The notes beneath the pieces were generated by a model that was not told where the DNA came from, did not search any database, and saw nothing but the letters and a program-made list of their open reading frames with translations. 19,837 nt of DNA from CAMYLR01 sp041577935. GTDB taxonomy: Bacteria; Gemmatimonadota; Gemmatimonadetes; JACCXV01; JAHWKZ01. The translations under genes were made by a program, and so were the position numbers. Shown piece by piece: positions 1 to 7,068 of this stretch (positions within the stretch are counted from its first letter, which is position 1; each line of letters starts with the position of its first letter). The stretch covers positions 1 through 19,837 of the forward strand of contig JBFGIA010000040.1 of the NCBI GenBank assembly GCA_041577935.1, in the 5' to 3' direction.

Positions 1-1
1 G

Positions 2-151
2 CGGGCGACCTACCGGGCGACTCCCATCGAAGGGGAGGAACGGGCCCGCGTCTCGGACGCCTACCGGATGGGCTTCGTCCTCCGCTTCGTCTGCGGCTTT
101 GCGCCGAGCCGGTTTCTGCGCCTGGATCCCCTCGGAGAGCCGGGACGGTAA
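2..151 (+). CDS. C-terminal fragment of an unidentified protein
   Basis: An open frame enters from the left edge and ends at TAA 149-151, giving the last 49 residues of a protein. The visible part is charged at first (IEGEERARVSDAYR) and then more hydrophobic (GFVLRFVCGFAPSRFLRL). Codons are strongly GC-ending, as in the P450 gene that follows 39 nt later on the same strand, so the two may be co-transcribed. I do not recognise the family from this tail. Its reality as a coding frame is inferred from codon bias and from the stop lying just upstream of a good ribosome-binding site. Confidence 0.5.
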   Translation, partial: RATYRATPIEGEERARVSDAYRMGFVLRFVCGFAPSRFLRLDPLGEPGR

Positions 152-177
152 GATGACGGCGCAACCGGGCCCCGCCC

Positions 178-183
178 AGGAGG
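178..183 (+). promoter_or_regulatory. Ribosome-binding site of the P450 gene
   Basis: A perfect AGGAGG lies 7 nt before the GTG at 191. It fixes the P450 start at GTG rather than at any later ATG. Confidence 0.8.
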
Positions 184-190
184 ATCACAG

Positions 191-1522
191 GTGAGCGAGA
201 CCGCGACCGCACCAGGACCGGCCGTCATGCCGACCAGCGAATTCCGCACCCCCGAGCAGGAGCAGGCTGAGGCGGGACGCCACATCCGCCCGGTCCACGA
301 GATCCCGCTCGAAGAGGTGAACCCGCTCAACGCGAACCTGTTCGCGCAGAACCGCTTCGAGGAGGTCTTCGCACGGCTGCGCAAGGAAGACCCCGTCCAC
401 CTGAACGAGATCGAGTCCGCCGGGCGCTACTGGTCGATCACGAAGTACGACGACATCAAGTCGGTCAACGCGGACTGGAAGACCTTCTCGTCCGCCAACG
501 GCATCACGCTCGGCTTCCGGGTCGGGGCGACCCTCCCCCAGGGCGCCGCGTTCCAGGGCAGCCCGCCGTTCATCTCCCAGGATCCACCGCGGCACGACGA
601 GCAGCGCAAGACCGTGCAACCGATCGTGGCGCCCCGCCACCTGGCCAAGCTCGAGCCGCTAATCCGCGAGCGCACCTGCCAGGTGCTCGACTCGCTGCCC
701 GAGGGCGAGACCTTCGACTGGGTCGACACCGTCTCGATCGAGCTCACGACGGTGATGCTGGCCACGCTCTTCGACTTCCCGTACGAGGACCGGCGCAAGC
801 TCACGCGCTGGTCCGACATCGTCTTCGCGATCCCGCAGCCCGGCGGCGTGGTGGAGTCGCAGGTGCAGAAGCGTGAAGAGCTGATGGAGTGCGTCCAGTA
901 CTTCTCCGGTCTCTGGGACGAGCGCCGGAAGAAGCCCGGCCACGACCTGGTGTCGATGCTCGCGCACGGCGAGGCGACGAAGCACATGGCGCCCGTCGAG
1001 CACCTGGGGAACCTGCTGCTGCTGATCGTCGGCGGAAACGACACCACGCGCAACACGATGTCGGGCAGCGTCTACGGGCTGAACCAGTTCCCGGACCAGT
1101 ACGACAAGCTCGTCGCCAATCCCGGGCTCGTGCCCAAGCTCGTGCCCGAGGTGATCCGCTGGCAGACGCCGCTCTCCTACATGCGCAGGACGGCCACGCG
1201 CGACTGCGAGGTGGGCGGCAAGCAGATCCGGAAGCACGACCAGGTGCTCATGTGGTACGTGTCCGGCAACCGGGACGAGGACGTCTTCCGGCACGGCAAC
1301 GCTCTGGACATCGAACGTCCGAATGCCGGGCGGCACGTGTCGTTCGGCTATGGCATCCACTTCTGCATGGGCAGCCGCCTGGCCGAGCTGCAGCTGCGCA
1401 TCCTGTGGGAGGAGATCCTGCAGCGCTTCCGCCGCATCGAGGTGCAGGACGAGCCGGGCCGCACGCTCTCGTCGTTCGTGAAGGGCTACACGAACCTGCC
1501 CGTGAGGGTCACGCGCGTCTGA
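191..1522 (+). CDS. Cytochrome P450, CYP153-type terminal alkane/fatty-acid hydroxylase
   Basis: A full-length soluble bacterial P450 of 443 residues. CYP153 enzymes hydroxylate the terminal carbon of medium-chain alkanes and related aliphatic chains, using electrons from a ferredoxin and ferredoxin reductase. Visible hallmarks are the I-helix oxygen-activation motif GGNDTTR, the K-helix ExxR (EVIRWQTPL) and the haem loop FGYGIHFCMG with the cysteine ligand. Several stretches match what I remember of CYP153A sequences: VAPRHLAKLE, SIELTTVMLATLFDFP, MWYVSGNRD, AELQLRILWEEI and the C-terminal VKGYTNLPVRV. The haem loop is slightly unusual: CYP153 typically has HRCVGNR, here HFCMGSR. The start is GTG 191, with AGGAGG 7 nt upstream. 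No redox partner gene lies in the window, but the gene sits next to a probable contig join and its original neighbours may be missing. CYP153 is best known from Actinobacteria and Proteobacteria, unlike the FCB-type genes to the right. Confidence 0.93.
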   Translation: MSETATAPGPAVMPTSEFRTPEQEQAEAGRHIRPVHEIPLEEVNPLNANLFAQNRFEEVFARLRKEDPVHLNEIESAGRYWSITKYDDIKSVNADWKTFSSANGITLGFRVGATLPQGAAFQGSPPFISQDPPRHDEQRKTVQPIVAPRHLAKLEPLIRERTCQVLDSLPEGETFDWVDTVSIELTTVMLATLFDFPYEDRRKLTRWSDIVFAIPQPGGVVESQVQKREELMECVQYFSGLWDERRKKPGHDLVSMLAHGEATKHMAPVEHLGNLLLLIVGGNDTTRNTMSGSVYGLNQFPDQYDKLVANPGLVPKLVPEVIRWQTPLSYMRRTATRDCEVGGKQIRKHDQVLMWYVSGNRDEDVFRHGNALDIERPNAGRHVSFGYGIHFCMGSRLAELQLRILWEEILQRFRRIEVQDEPGRTLSSFVKGYTNLPVRVTRV

Positions 1523-2393
1523 GCCGAGCCCATGGCCGACGCGTCCGATCGCGAAGCGCTTCTCGTAACGCGTTGTTGCACGCGACGCCACCAGCCAACA
1601 ACACGGTGTTGACGTCTCTCTCTTCCGCCGCGCGGGCGGTCTTCTCGACTAGCACTTCGACGACCGCCGCCTGAAACGACGCGCAGACGTCCGTTAGTTG
1701 CTCTTGCACACCTTCCGGCCCGGCTTGCTCGACCCACCGGACGACCGCGGTCTTGAGTCCCGAGAACGAGAAGTCGAAATCTTTAACCGCCAACATCGGG
1801 CGCGGGAACGGGATCGCGGCGGGGTCGCCCTCGAGTGCCAACCGCTCGATCTCGGGTCCGCCCGGGAACCCGAGACCCAGCAACTTCGCCACTTTATCGA
1901 ACGCCTCACCGGCGGCGTCGTCGCGGGTCGTGCCCATGACTTCGTACTTCCGCCATTCGCCCACGTAGATGAGTGACGAATGGCCGCCGGAGACGACCAG
2001 CGCCACCGCCGGCAGCTCGAGATCTGGGTACTCCAGAAGACACGCCACGATGTGGGCCTCGATGTGGTGAACGGGGACGATCGGCAGCTCGAGGGCGAGC
2101 GCCAACGCCTGCGCGAACGCGCCGCCGACCATCAGCGAGCCGATCAGCCCGGGGGTGTTCGTGACGCCGATCAGGTCCAGCTCCTCGGGTTCCACACCGG
2201 CTTCACCCATCGCCCACCGGAAGACCGGGACGATGTTCTGGACGTGCGCCCGGCTCGCCAGCTCGGGCACGATGCCGCCGTACTGCGAGTGCTCGAGCTG
2301 CGAGCTGACGACGTTCGACAAGAGCTCGCTCTCGTCCCGCAGCACGGCCATCGACGTGTCGTCGCAGGAAGTCTCGATGCCAAGCGTCAGCAT
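1509..2393 (-). CDS. tsaD: TsaD, tRNA t6A37 threonylcarbamoyltransferase, C-terminally truncated
   Basis: TsaD (formerly Gcp/YgjD) is the ASKHA-fold subunit that transfers threonylcarbamoyl to A37 of ANN-decoding tRNAs, together with TsaB and TsaE. The N-terminus LGIETSCDDTS is the family signature. HHIEAH supplies the two histidine metal ligands (H110 and H114, matching E. coli H111 and H115), and VSGGHSSL, GEAFDKVAKLLGLGFPGGP, FDFSFSGLKTAV and LAGGVACNNALREAL are all intact. The frame has 294 codons instead of about 335. The region that should carry the TDNAAMI-type motif with the third metal ligand (E. coli D300) is missing and replaced by RRPWARLRRA-like sequence. As it stands the product would be inactive, and since TsaD is essential in most bacteria, the truncation more likely reflects a contig join than a living allele. 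Start ATG 2391-2393 lies 9 nt after the YbbR-protein stop, so the two are probably co-transcribed. Confidence 0.9.
   Translation of the reverse strand: MLTLGIETSCDDTSMAVLRDESELLSNVVSSQLEHSQYGGIVPELASRAHVQNIVPVFRWAMGEAGVEPEELDLIGVTNTPGLIGSLMVGGAFAQALALALELPIVPVHHIEAHIVACLLEYPDLELPAVALVVSGGHSSLIYVGEWRKYEVMGTTRDDAAGEAFDKVAKLLGLGFPGGPEIERLALEGDPAAIPFPRPMLAVKDFDFSFSGLKTAVVRWVEQAGPEGVQEQLTDVCASFQAAVVEVLVEKTARAAEERDVNTVLLAGGVACNNALREALRDRTRRPWARLRRA
1523..1550. other. Probable chimeric junction between two unrelated sequence blocks
   Basis: Left of this interval the + strand encodes the P450, which ends normally at TGA 1520-1522. Right of it the - strand encodes TsaD in a normal reading up to about residue 282 (codon 1548-1550). 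The last 12 residues of the TsaD frame (1512-1547) no longer look like TsaD and partly run antisense through the P450 3' end. No transposase, direct repeat or tRNA marks the boundary. This favours an assembly join, although deletion or insertion in the real genome cannot be excluded from sequence alone. Confidence 0.65.
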
Positions 2394-2402
2394 TGTGGGG
2401 GC

Positions 2403-3113
2403 CTAGTTCTCGGCGATCTCTTCGGCCGGCGGTGCGGGTTGCTCGATCGGAACGACGACGCCTTGAATGCGCACACTATCGGGCGTGACGGTCACCGTTC
2501 GGAACTTTTCGGGGACGGCGATCGCGAGCTGCTGGTCGAACCGCCCCGGACCGCGCGAGAGCTGTGTGAGATCGAGCGACAGCGACCCGATGTCACCGAG
2601 CTCGGCGGTCACCCCGCGCAACAGCACCCGGCTCGGCTCGACCGTGACTTCGACGACGTGGTACCCCTCGCCGCGAGCCTGTGGCGACCCCTCGGTCTGG
2701 AGCGGGACCGTCTTCTCGACGTAGCGATCGGTGACCACCTCGATGCTGCCGGGGGTGATCCCGATTGGCGAGACGTTGAGATCGGCCGGTCGCTGGACAT
2801 CCTGCAGGTCCAGGTTGATGACGAGCGTGTCGTTGTCCCCGCCCTGCACGTCCTTCTGGATGCTCAGCGACTCCTTGTCGAGCGACAGCAGGTCGCGACC
2901 GGTGCCCGAGAAGCTGACCTCGACCTCTGCCGGCGGATCGTTGGTGATCGTCATCTCGTCCCCCACCAGCGACAGCGTCAGCGGGACCGGGTAGTCGATC
3001 ACGGTGACTTTCTCGGTGCGGACATCGAACCACAAGAGAAGCGCCAGCAACAGCGCGATCAGCTTGTAGCCGAGATTGTCGGTGAATAGAGATTGGATTG
3101 TGCGTCGCGCCAT
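2403..3113 (-). CDS. YbbR-domain membrane-anchored protein (CdaR-like)
   Basis: A 236-residue protein with one N-terminal membrane anchor at residues 13-32 (NLGYKLIALLLALLLWFDVR), typical of YbbR proteins. After it come about two beta-rich YbbR repeats (roughly 38-130 and 135-225) and a Pro/Glu-rich tail. In Firmicutes the YbbR protein CdaR sits beside and modulates the diadenylate cyclase CdaA, but no cyclase gene is next to this one. The gene lies between ccdA and tsaD. ATG 3111-3113 is preceded by a GGGAG-like element. Function here is unknown; an extracytoplasmic regulatory or scaffold role is inferred from topology only. Confidence 0.8.
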   Translation of the reverse strand: MARRTIQSLFTDNLGYKLIALLLALLLWFDVRTEKVTVIDYPVPLTLSLVGDEMTITNDPPAEVEVSFSGTGRDLLSLDKESLSIQKDVQGGDNDTLVINLDLQDVQRPADLNVSPIGITPGSIEVVTDRYVEKTVPLQTEGSPQARGEGYHVVEVTVEPSRVLLRGVTAELGDIGSLSLDLTQLSRGPGRFDQQLAIAVPEKFRTVTVTPDSVRIQGVVVPIEQPAPPAEEIAEN

Positions 3114-3187
3114 CGCTCGCTCCCGTGAACGGCCAAACTGGCCGCCGATTGCAATGTATGGAGCGGTCTAGAGCCGGGCCAGCGCCG
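3114..3187 (-). other. 74-nt gap with a small hairpin between ccdA and the YbbR gene
   Basis: The gap holds a perfect 6-bp inverted repeat, CGGCCA (3130-3135) and TGGCCG (3139-3144), with a 3-nt loop. There is no T-run after it, so it is not a convincing intrinsic terminator. A GGGAG-like ribosome site lies next to the downstream ATG. I see no clear promoter. Confidence 0.4.
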
Positions 3188-3940
3188 TCAGATGCGATTC
3201 TCGATAAACGAGAACAACGGGACGATCCGATTGAGCCACGCGGCCAGAATGGCGAAGTAGTTGGTGAAGATCAGAATCCCGACCAGGACCAGCACCAACC
3301 CGCTGACGATCTCGATCGGCCGCAGCCAGTGGCGGACCCGCTTGAACGCCGAGAGGAACGAGCTGAACCCGACCGAGGCGGCGAAGAACGGCACCCCCAA
3401 GCCGGCGCTGTACGCAAACAGCAGGGTCACGCCCTGACTGACGTCGCCGGTGGTCCCGGCCATCGTCAGGATCGTACCCAGCACCGGGCCGATGCAAGGC
3501 GTCCAACCGGCGCCAAACGCGAAGCCGACCAGCACCGAGCCCAGAAACCCGGCCGGACGCTGGTTCAGGTGCACCCGCCGCTCGCGCTGCAGGAACGGGA
3601 TGTTGAGCAGCCCCGTGATGTGGAGCCCGAAGACGACGATCAACGCCCCGGCGACGCGCCGGATCCACACCTGGTTGTAGCGCATGAACTGCCCGAGCGC
3701 GGTGGCCGATGCCCCGAGCGAGATAAAGACCAGCGTGAAGCCCAGGATAAACAACAGCGAGTGGATGATCGCCAGCCGCCGCACCCGAGCCCGCGCCTCG
3801 GGGCCGGGGTCGCTCAGCTCGTCGAACGTGAGCCCGGTCACGAACGACAGGTACGACGGGAACAGCGGCAGCACGCACGGGCTCAAGAACGAGGCGACGC
3901 CCCCGGCGAACGCCACCGCGATCGACAGCTCAGTGTTCAC
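3188..3940 (-). CDS. ccdA: CcdA-type thiol-disulfide transporter (cytochrome c biogenesis membrane protein)
   Basis: CcdA, the short relative of the DsbD core, passes electrons from cytoplasmic thioredoxin across the inner membrane to exported thioredoxin-like proteins. The 250-residue protein has about six hydrophobic segments. Its two reactive cysteines are in the classic contexts SPCVLPLFPSY (C22) and GAGWTPCIGPVLG (C149), one in each half of the internal pseudo-repeat. Start is GTG 3938-3940, 2 nt after the stop of tlpA, so both are surely translated from one message. The partner gene fits the job: TlpA is the usual downstream acceptor of CcdA electrons. Nothing appears to be missing from the sequence. 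Confidence 0.95.
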   Translation of the reverse strand: MNTELSIAVAFAGGVASFLSPCVLPLFPSYLSFVTGLTFDELSDPGPEARARVRRLAIIHSLLFILGFTLVFISLGASATALGQFMRYNQVWIRRVAGALIVVFGLHITGLLNIPFLQRERRVHLNQRPAGFLGSVLVGFAFGAGWTPCIGPVLGTILTMAGTTGDVSQGVTLLFAYSAGLGVPFFAASVGFSSFLSAFKRVRHWLRPIEIVSGLVLVLVGILIFTNYFAILAAWLNRIVPLFSFIENRI

Positions 3941-3942
3941 GA

Positions 3943-4530
3943 CTAGGGTGTTTCGGTATCAGAAACGCTGTGAAGGACATCGGCGATCGGCGGAGCGAGC
4001 CCGAGCGCGACCCGGATCGGGTACTCGAGGTCGGACCGGATCTTGGGCCCCACCCACTCCTCGACGATCTGCCCGTCGACCACCAGCAGTGTCGTCGGCA
4101 GCCAGGGCGAGAGACCGTACTCCTCGAGCATCTTGGGCGTCCCGATCGCCAGCGGGTACGGCATCTCCATCTCGGCGGCGAACTCGCGCGAATCGCGCGG
4201 CAGGTCGTTGACCGACACGCCCACCAGTGCCAGCCCGCGGTCGTGGTACTCGTCCCAGATCTCGATCAGCTCCGGTATCTCGGCCCGGCAAGGTGCGCAC
4301 CACGACGCCCAGAAGTTGATCAGCATGACGTTCTGGGTGATGTCGGTCGACAGAAGCGAGTCGCCGTCGAGCGTCGCGAGCGCGAACGGGGCGGCCGCCC
4401 TGATCGGCTCGAGCATCGGCGTCCCACCCTCGCTCTTGGCGGCGGACTCGGCCCGGCATCCCCAGGCGCTCACGCTCCCGGCGATCAGCGCAAGGGTGAG
4501 AGCCGCTCGTATCGTCATCGGCTTGTGCAT
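3943..4530 (-). CDS. TlpA/ResA-like thioredoxin, probably an exported lipoprotein
   Basis: A periplasmic thiol-disulfide oxidoreductase of 195 residues when started at ATG 4528-4530. It has an N-terminal hydrophobic segment ending in SVSAWGC, where C25 could be a lipobox cysteine (the Trp before Gly is unusual). A thioredoxin fold follows with the redox motif FWASWCAPC (C78, C81) and the cis-proline loop LPTT (P145). It is likely kept reduced by CcdA, encoded 2 nt downstream, and may serve cytochrome c maturation or general disulfide reduction. Other starts are possible: TTG 4534-4536 (two codons longer) and ATG 4516-4518 (four codons shorter). I prefer ATG 4530 because a TGnTATAAG promoter element ends 7 nt before it. 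Confidence 0.9.
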   Translation of the reverse strand: MHKPMTIRAALTLALIAGSVSAWGCRAESAAKSEGGTPMLEPIRAAAPFALATLDGDSLLSTDITQNVMLINFWASWCAPCRAEIPELIEIWDEYHDRGLALVGVSVNDLPRDSREFAAEMEMPYPLAIGTPKMLEEYGLSPWLPTTLLVVDGQIVEEWVGPKIRSDLEYPIRVALGLAPPIADVLHSVSDTETP

Positions 4531-4537
4531 GCTCAAT

Positions 4538-4546
4538 CTTATAACA
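4538..4546 (-). promoter_or_regulatory. Extended -10 promoter of tlpA-ccdA, possibly giving leaderless mRNA
   Basis: On the - strand the sequence TGTTATAAG matches an extended -10 box (TGnTATAAT), with the hexamer at 4538-4543. Seven bases separate it from the A of ATG 4530, the usual distance to a transcription start. No Shine-Dalgarno sequence lies before that ATG. The -35 position is poor (CTGCAG), as often tolerated with an extended -10. Confidence 0.45.
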
Positions 4547-4579
4547 TAAGTACGTAGGGCCTGCAGTGACTATTCCGCC

Positions 4580-5446
4580 TCACGCGCCCCACTCATGGAA
4601 CCGGTACCCAATCGCCCGATAGACCAGCCGTGCGGTCATGAAGTCGGGGGCGTGGAGACCGTCGATCGGCGCCAGCTCGACGACGTCCATGCCGACCACG
4701 CGACGGCGAGCGAACACTTTGGCCAAAAAACGCATCGCGCCGTGCCAGTCTCCGCCCCCGGGCTCTGGCGTCCCGGTCGACGGCATGACCGCGGGATCGA
4801 AGAAGTCCACGTCGAACGTCAGGTAGACGTTGTCACTGAGCGTATTGATCGCCGTTTTCATCCACTCGTCGCCGTGCGCGATCCGATGCGACCAGAAGAC
4901 GGGCATGTCATTGACGTGAATCAGCTCGGCCTCTTCGGGTGACACGGCACGCACGCCGACCGAAACGACAGGCACGCCAAGCTCCGTGACCCGCCGCATG
5001 ACGCACGCGTGTGACCACCGCGTTCCGTGGTAGCTGTCTCGAAGGTCCGCATGCGCATCGAGCTGGAGAACCGTTAGATCGTCGAACGCCGCGTGAGCCG
5101 CCCTGACCGGACCCGTCGTAAGTCCGTGCTCGCCACCCAGAAACACCGGAAACTTGTCGTCGGCGAACAGCTGAGCCGCGGTCGACTCCAGATCGGCCAG
5201 GAACTGCTCGGCGTCGGGTTGATCGACCGCTACCGGTGGCGCGGTGTGGATCCCCACCCGATGCGGCTCTTCGTTCAAGATCTCATCGTGCAGCTCGACG
5301 TAGTCGGATGCGGTCAGAATGGCCGCCGGTCCGCTGGCTGTCCCCCCACCCCACGACACCGTCCGCTCGTACGGCACCGGTACGATCACCGCGGCGCTGT
5401 CGTCATAACAGCACTCGGCGTCTCTCAATCCCAGGAAGTTGGGCAT
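4580..5446 (-). CDS. speB: Agmatinase (agmatine ureohydrolase, ureohydrolase family)
   Basis: Hydrolyses agmatine to putrescine and urea using two manganese ions. The 288-residue protein has every ureohydrolase metal motif in order: GGEH (H107), DAHAD (D130, H132, D134), SHAC (145-148) and FDVDFFDP (D212, D214), followed by STGTPEPGGG and MDVVELAP (E257). Length is normal for SpeB. ATG 5444-5446 lies 3 nt after the stop of the arginine decarboxylase gene, with AGGGA just before it. The pair forms a complete two-step arginine to agmatine to putrescine route. Formiminoglutamase or guanidinobutyrase activities are the main alternatives within the family, but the decarboxylase neighbour makes agmatine by far the likeliest substrate. 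Confidence 0.93.
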   Translation of the reverse strand: MPNFLGLRDAECCYDDSAAVIVPVPYERTVSWGGGTASGPAAILTASDYVELHDEILNEEPHRVGIHTAPPVAVDQPDAEQFLADLESTAAQLFADDKFPVFLGGEHGLTTGPVRAAHAAFDDLTVLQLDAHADLRDSYHGTRWSHACVMRRVTELGVPVVSVGVRAVSPEEAELIHVNDMPVFWSHRIAHGDEWMKTAINTLSDNVYLTFDVDFFDPAVMPSTGTPEPGGGDWHGAMRFLAKVFARRRVVGMDVVELAPIDGLHAPDFMTARLVYRAIGYRFHEWGA

Positions 5447-5449
5447 TCC

Positions 5450-5998
5450 CTACTCGAGAAGGACGGCCGCCGAAACGACGGTGGACCACTTCCCGTCCAC
5501 CCCGCCAACCGCGGATTGCGTCTTGTTGCGGGTGGTCACGATCTCGCCAGAGATGCGCCAGAACTCCTTCCGCTCATCCCACGCAGCGTCCGAATCGAAC
5601 TCGACCCCGAGCACGGTGGCCAACATCTCCGCCGCCAGATCTTCGGCATAGTCGCCGGCACGCTTCTCCTTTTGACCGTGCGCGTGGTGCTCCGAGAGAA
5701 AGCCGTAGTGGCTTCGATCGCGCGGAATGGCAACTCCGATCGACGAGGCGATCAGTCGGTGCGGCTCGTTGGTCGCGCATTCGGCCAATACCGAGAACAG
5801 GATCTGCCCCGGCGTCAACTTGGCCAATCCGTTCTTGCGAGAGATCAGCTTGCAGTGTGGCGGAAAGATGCTGGAGACCCGAACCAAGTTGAACTCGGCG
5901 ATACCCGCGCTGCGCAGCGCAAGCTCGAAAGAGGCCAGCTTTTCGCGATGCCGCCCGACACCGCTGGTGAGAAACATCTCCTTGGCGACAAACGACAC
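5450..5998 (-). CDS. pdaD: Pyruvoyl-dependent arginine decarboxylase
   Basis: Converts arginine to agmatine and CO2 with a self-made pyruvoyl group. The proenzyme cuts itself between two serines and the second becomes pyruvoyl. Here the cleavage region is NLVRVSSIFPPHCK, with S42-S43 as the expected site. Other family stretches are FLTSGVGRH, SFELALRSAGI, GLAKLTPGQI, ATNEPHRLIASSIGVAIP, YGFLSEHHA and AGDYAEDLAAEMLAT. Length (182 aa) is normal. Start is GTG 5996-5998, only 11 nt after the stop of the PorV-like gene; no clear ribosome site is visible, so translation may depend on coupling. It is followed 3 nt later by agmatinase. Confidence 0.94.
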   Translation of the reverse strand: MSFVAKEMFLTSGVGRHREKLASFELALRSAGIAEFNLVRVSSIFPPHCKLISRKNGLAKLTPGQILFSVLAECATNEPHRLIASSIGVAIPRDRSHYGFLSEHHAHGQKEKRAGDYAEDLAAEMLATVLGVEFDSDAAWDERKEFWRISGEIVTTRNKTQSAVGGVDGKWSTVVSAAVLLE

Positions 5999-6009
5999 GT
6001 CGCGTCAGC

Positions 6010-7068
6010 CTAGAAGCGCCAACCGACAGCGAAGTGGGTTTCGTCGCCCAGCTCGCTGACCGACACCTCGCGCGCGATGTCGGCTTCGAAACCCTGATAG
6101 TAGATACCGATTCCGAAACTCCCGCCGATCTGGCGATTGCCGTCCCCTTCGTCGACAAACGGGTTGTCAATCGAGACGATACCAGCGCGCACGGTCACCA
6201 CCTCGCGGAGCGTAACGGCTCCCCCGAAATGCTGGCTCGCCGTCGAGATCTCCCGAGCATCGGTCTCGACGTCAAACAGCAGGCTCGCCCCATAGCCCTC
6301 CGGCACGCTGAACAGATCGTTGAGGTTCACGCCGACCCCGATCCGAATCCGGGTTGGAAGCTGCTCTTCCCGAACGGCGCCCGACGAACCGCCCCCCGGA
6401 ACGGCGACGCTACCGTCCTCGAGGTCGAGGTTCGGGCCCACGTTTCTCACCGCCGCGGCGAGGTGCACCGGCACGTCTCGCGGCGCGTACAGGACGCCAA
6501 AATCGAACGCCGGGCCGCTCGCCTCGACGACCCCGAGGTCCGAGCTGTACCACTTGAATGTGACCCCGTAGTCGAGCTCATCACGCCACTGGTTGGCGTA
6601 GGTCACCCCGATCACCGACTCGTTGAGGTCGATGCTGCCGACCGGTGTGGGCGAGGTGTCGGTCAGCGGCACGTCTCCAAAGTCGTGATAGACGAAATGC
6701 GCGCCGATCGTACCCCACGTCGCGACGTAGGCGCCGGCGATATAGTTGCTGTTGAGGTCCGCGAGGTCGGCACCCTCGAACCGGCTGTAGGTCAGAGAAC
6801 CGCGCTCGAGTCCACTCTGGGTGGCCGGGTTGTACGGGACCCCCTGCAGCTCACCGCGAACCGCCGCGATGGCACGACCTTGACCCAACGGTCGCGCACC
6901 GAGCGGCAGCGTGAGGCCGACCAGGCCACCGTTTTCGCCGTTGCCCTGACCTCGCGCAGATGTCGGGGCGATCAGCGCCGCAAGAACCAGAGCTGTCAGG
7001 CATGAGAAGATGGCGGGTCGCATTGAGGCCCGAATCTGTCCGCCAGGGCTGACCGTTGCAAGGATCAT
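6010..7068 (-). CDS. PorV/UPF0164-like outer-membrane beta-barrel protein
   Basis: A 352-residue secreted protein with alternating hydrophobic strands, ending in an aromatic residue (HFAVGWRF) as outer-membrane barrels do. The early GARPLGQGRAIAAVRG and YNPATQSGLERGSLTYSR resemble the GARA.GMGGA and NPA elements of the PorV/PorQ family, which in type IX secretion brings CTD-bearing cargo to the attachment complex. The cargo-like gene lies directly upstream. Two starts compete. ATG 7066-7068 overlaps the upstream stop (ATGA) and has AAAGG before it, giving a 15-residue extension before the signal peptide. ATG 7021-7023 starts directly with MRPAIFSCLTALVLAALIAPTSARG, a normal signal peptide, but lacks a ribosome site. 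A FadL-like transport role is an alternative. Confidence 0.75.
   Translation of the reverse strand: MILATVSPGGQIRASMRPAIFSCLTALVLAALIAPTSARGQGNGENGGLVGLTLPLGARPLGQGRAIAAVRGELQGVPYNPATQSGLERGSLTYSRFEGADLADLNSNYIAGAYVATWGTIGAHFVYHDFGDVPLTDTSPTPVGSIDLNESVIGVTYANQWRDELDYGVTFKWYSSDLGVVEASGPAFDFGVLYAPRDVPVHLAAAVRNVGPNLDLEDGSVAVPGGGSSGAVREEQLPTRIRIGVGVNLNDLFSVPEGYGASLLFDVETDAREISTASQHFGGAVTLREVVTVRAGIVSIDNPFVDEGDGNRQIGGSFGIGIYYQGFEADIAREVSVSELGDETHFAVGWRF

Noticed and set aside
153..194. A 13-codon frame (ATG 153 to TGA 192-194) overlapping the P450 GTG start in a GTGA pattern
   Set aside because: It has no ribosome site of its own and no recognisable leader-peptide features; its overlap can arise by chance from the AGGAGG region.
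659..1591. Long - strand open frame opposite the P450 gene
   Set aside because: It is a mirror frame of a GC-rich gene; the translation is low-complexity Arg/Ala/His-rich with no family motif, while the + strand has all P450 motifs.
1980..3089. Long + strand open frame opposite tsaD and the YbbR gene
   Set aside because: No family features and typical antisense composition; both - strand genes show clear family motifs.
3098..3946. Long + strand open frame opposite ccdA
   Set aside because: The translation is charged and repetitive (Arg, Gln, Asp, Pro), with no domain; ccdA on the other strand is certain.
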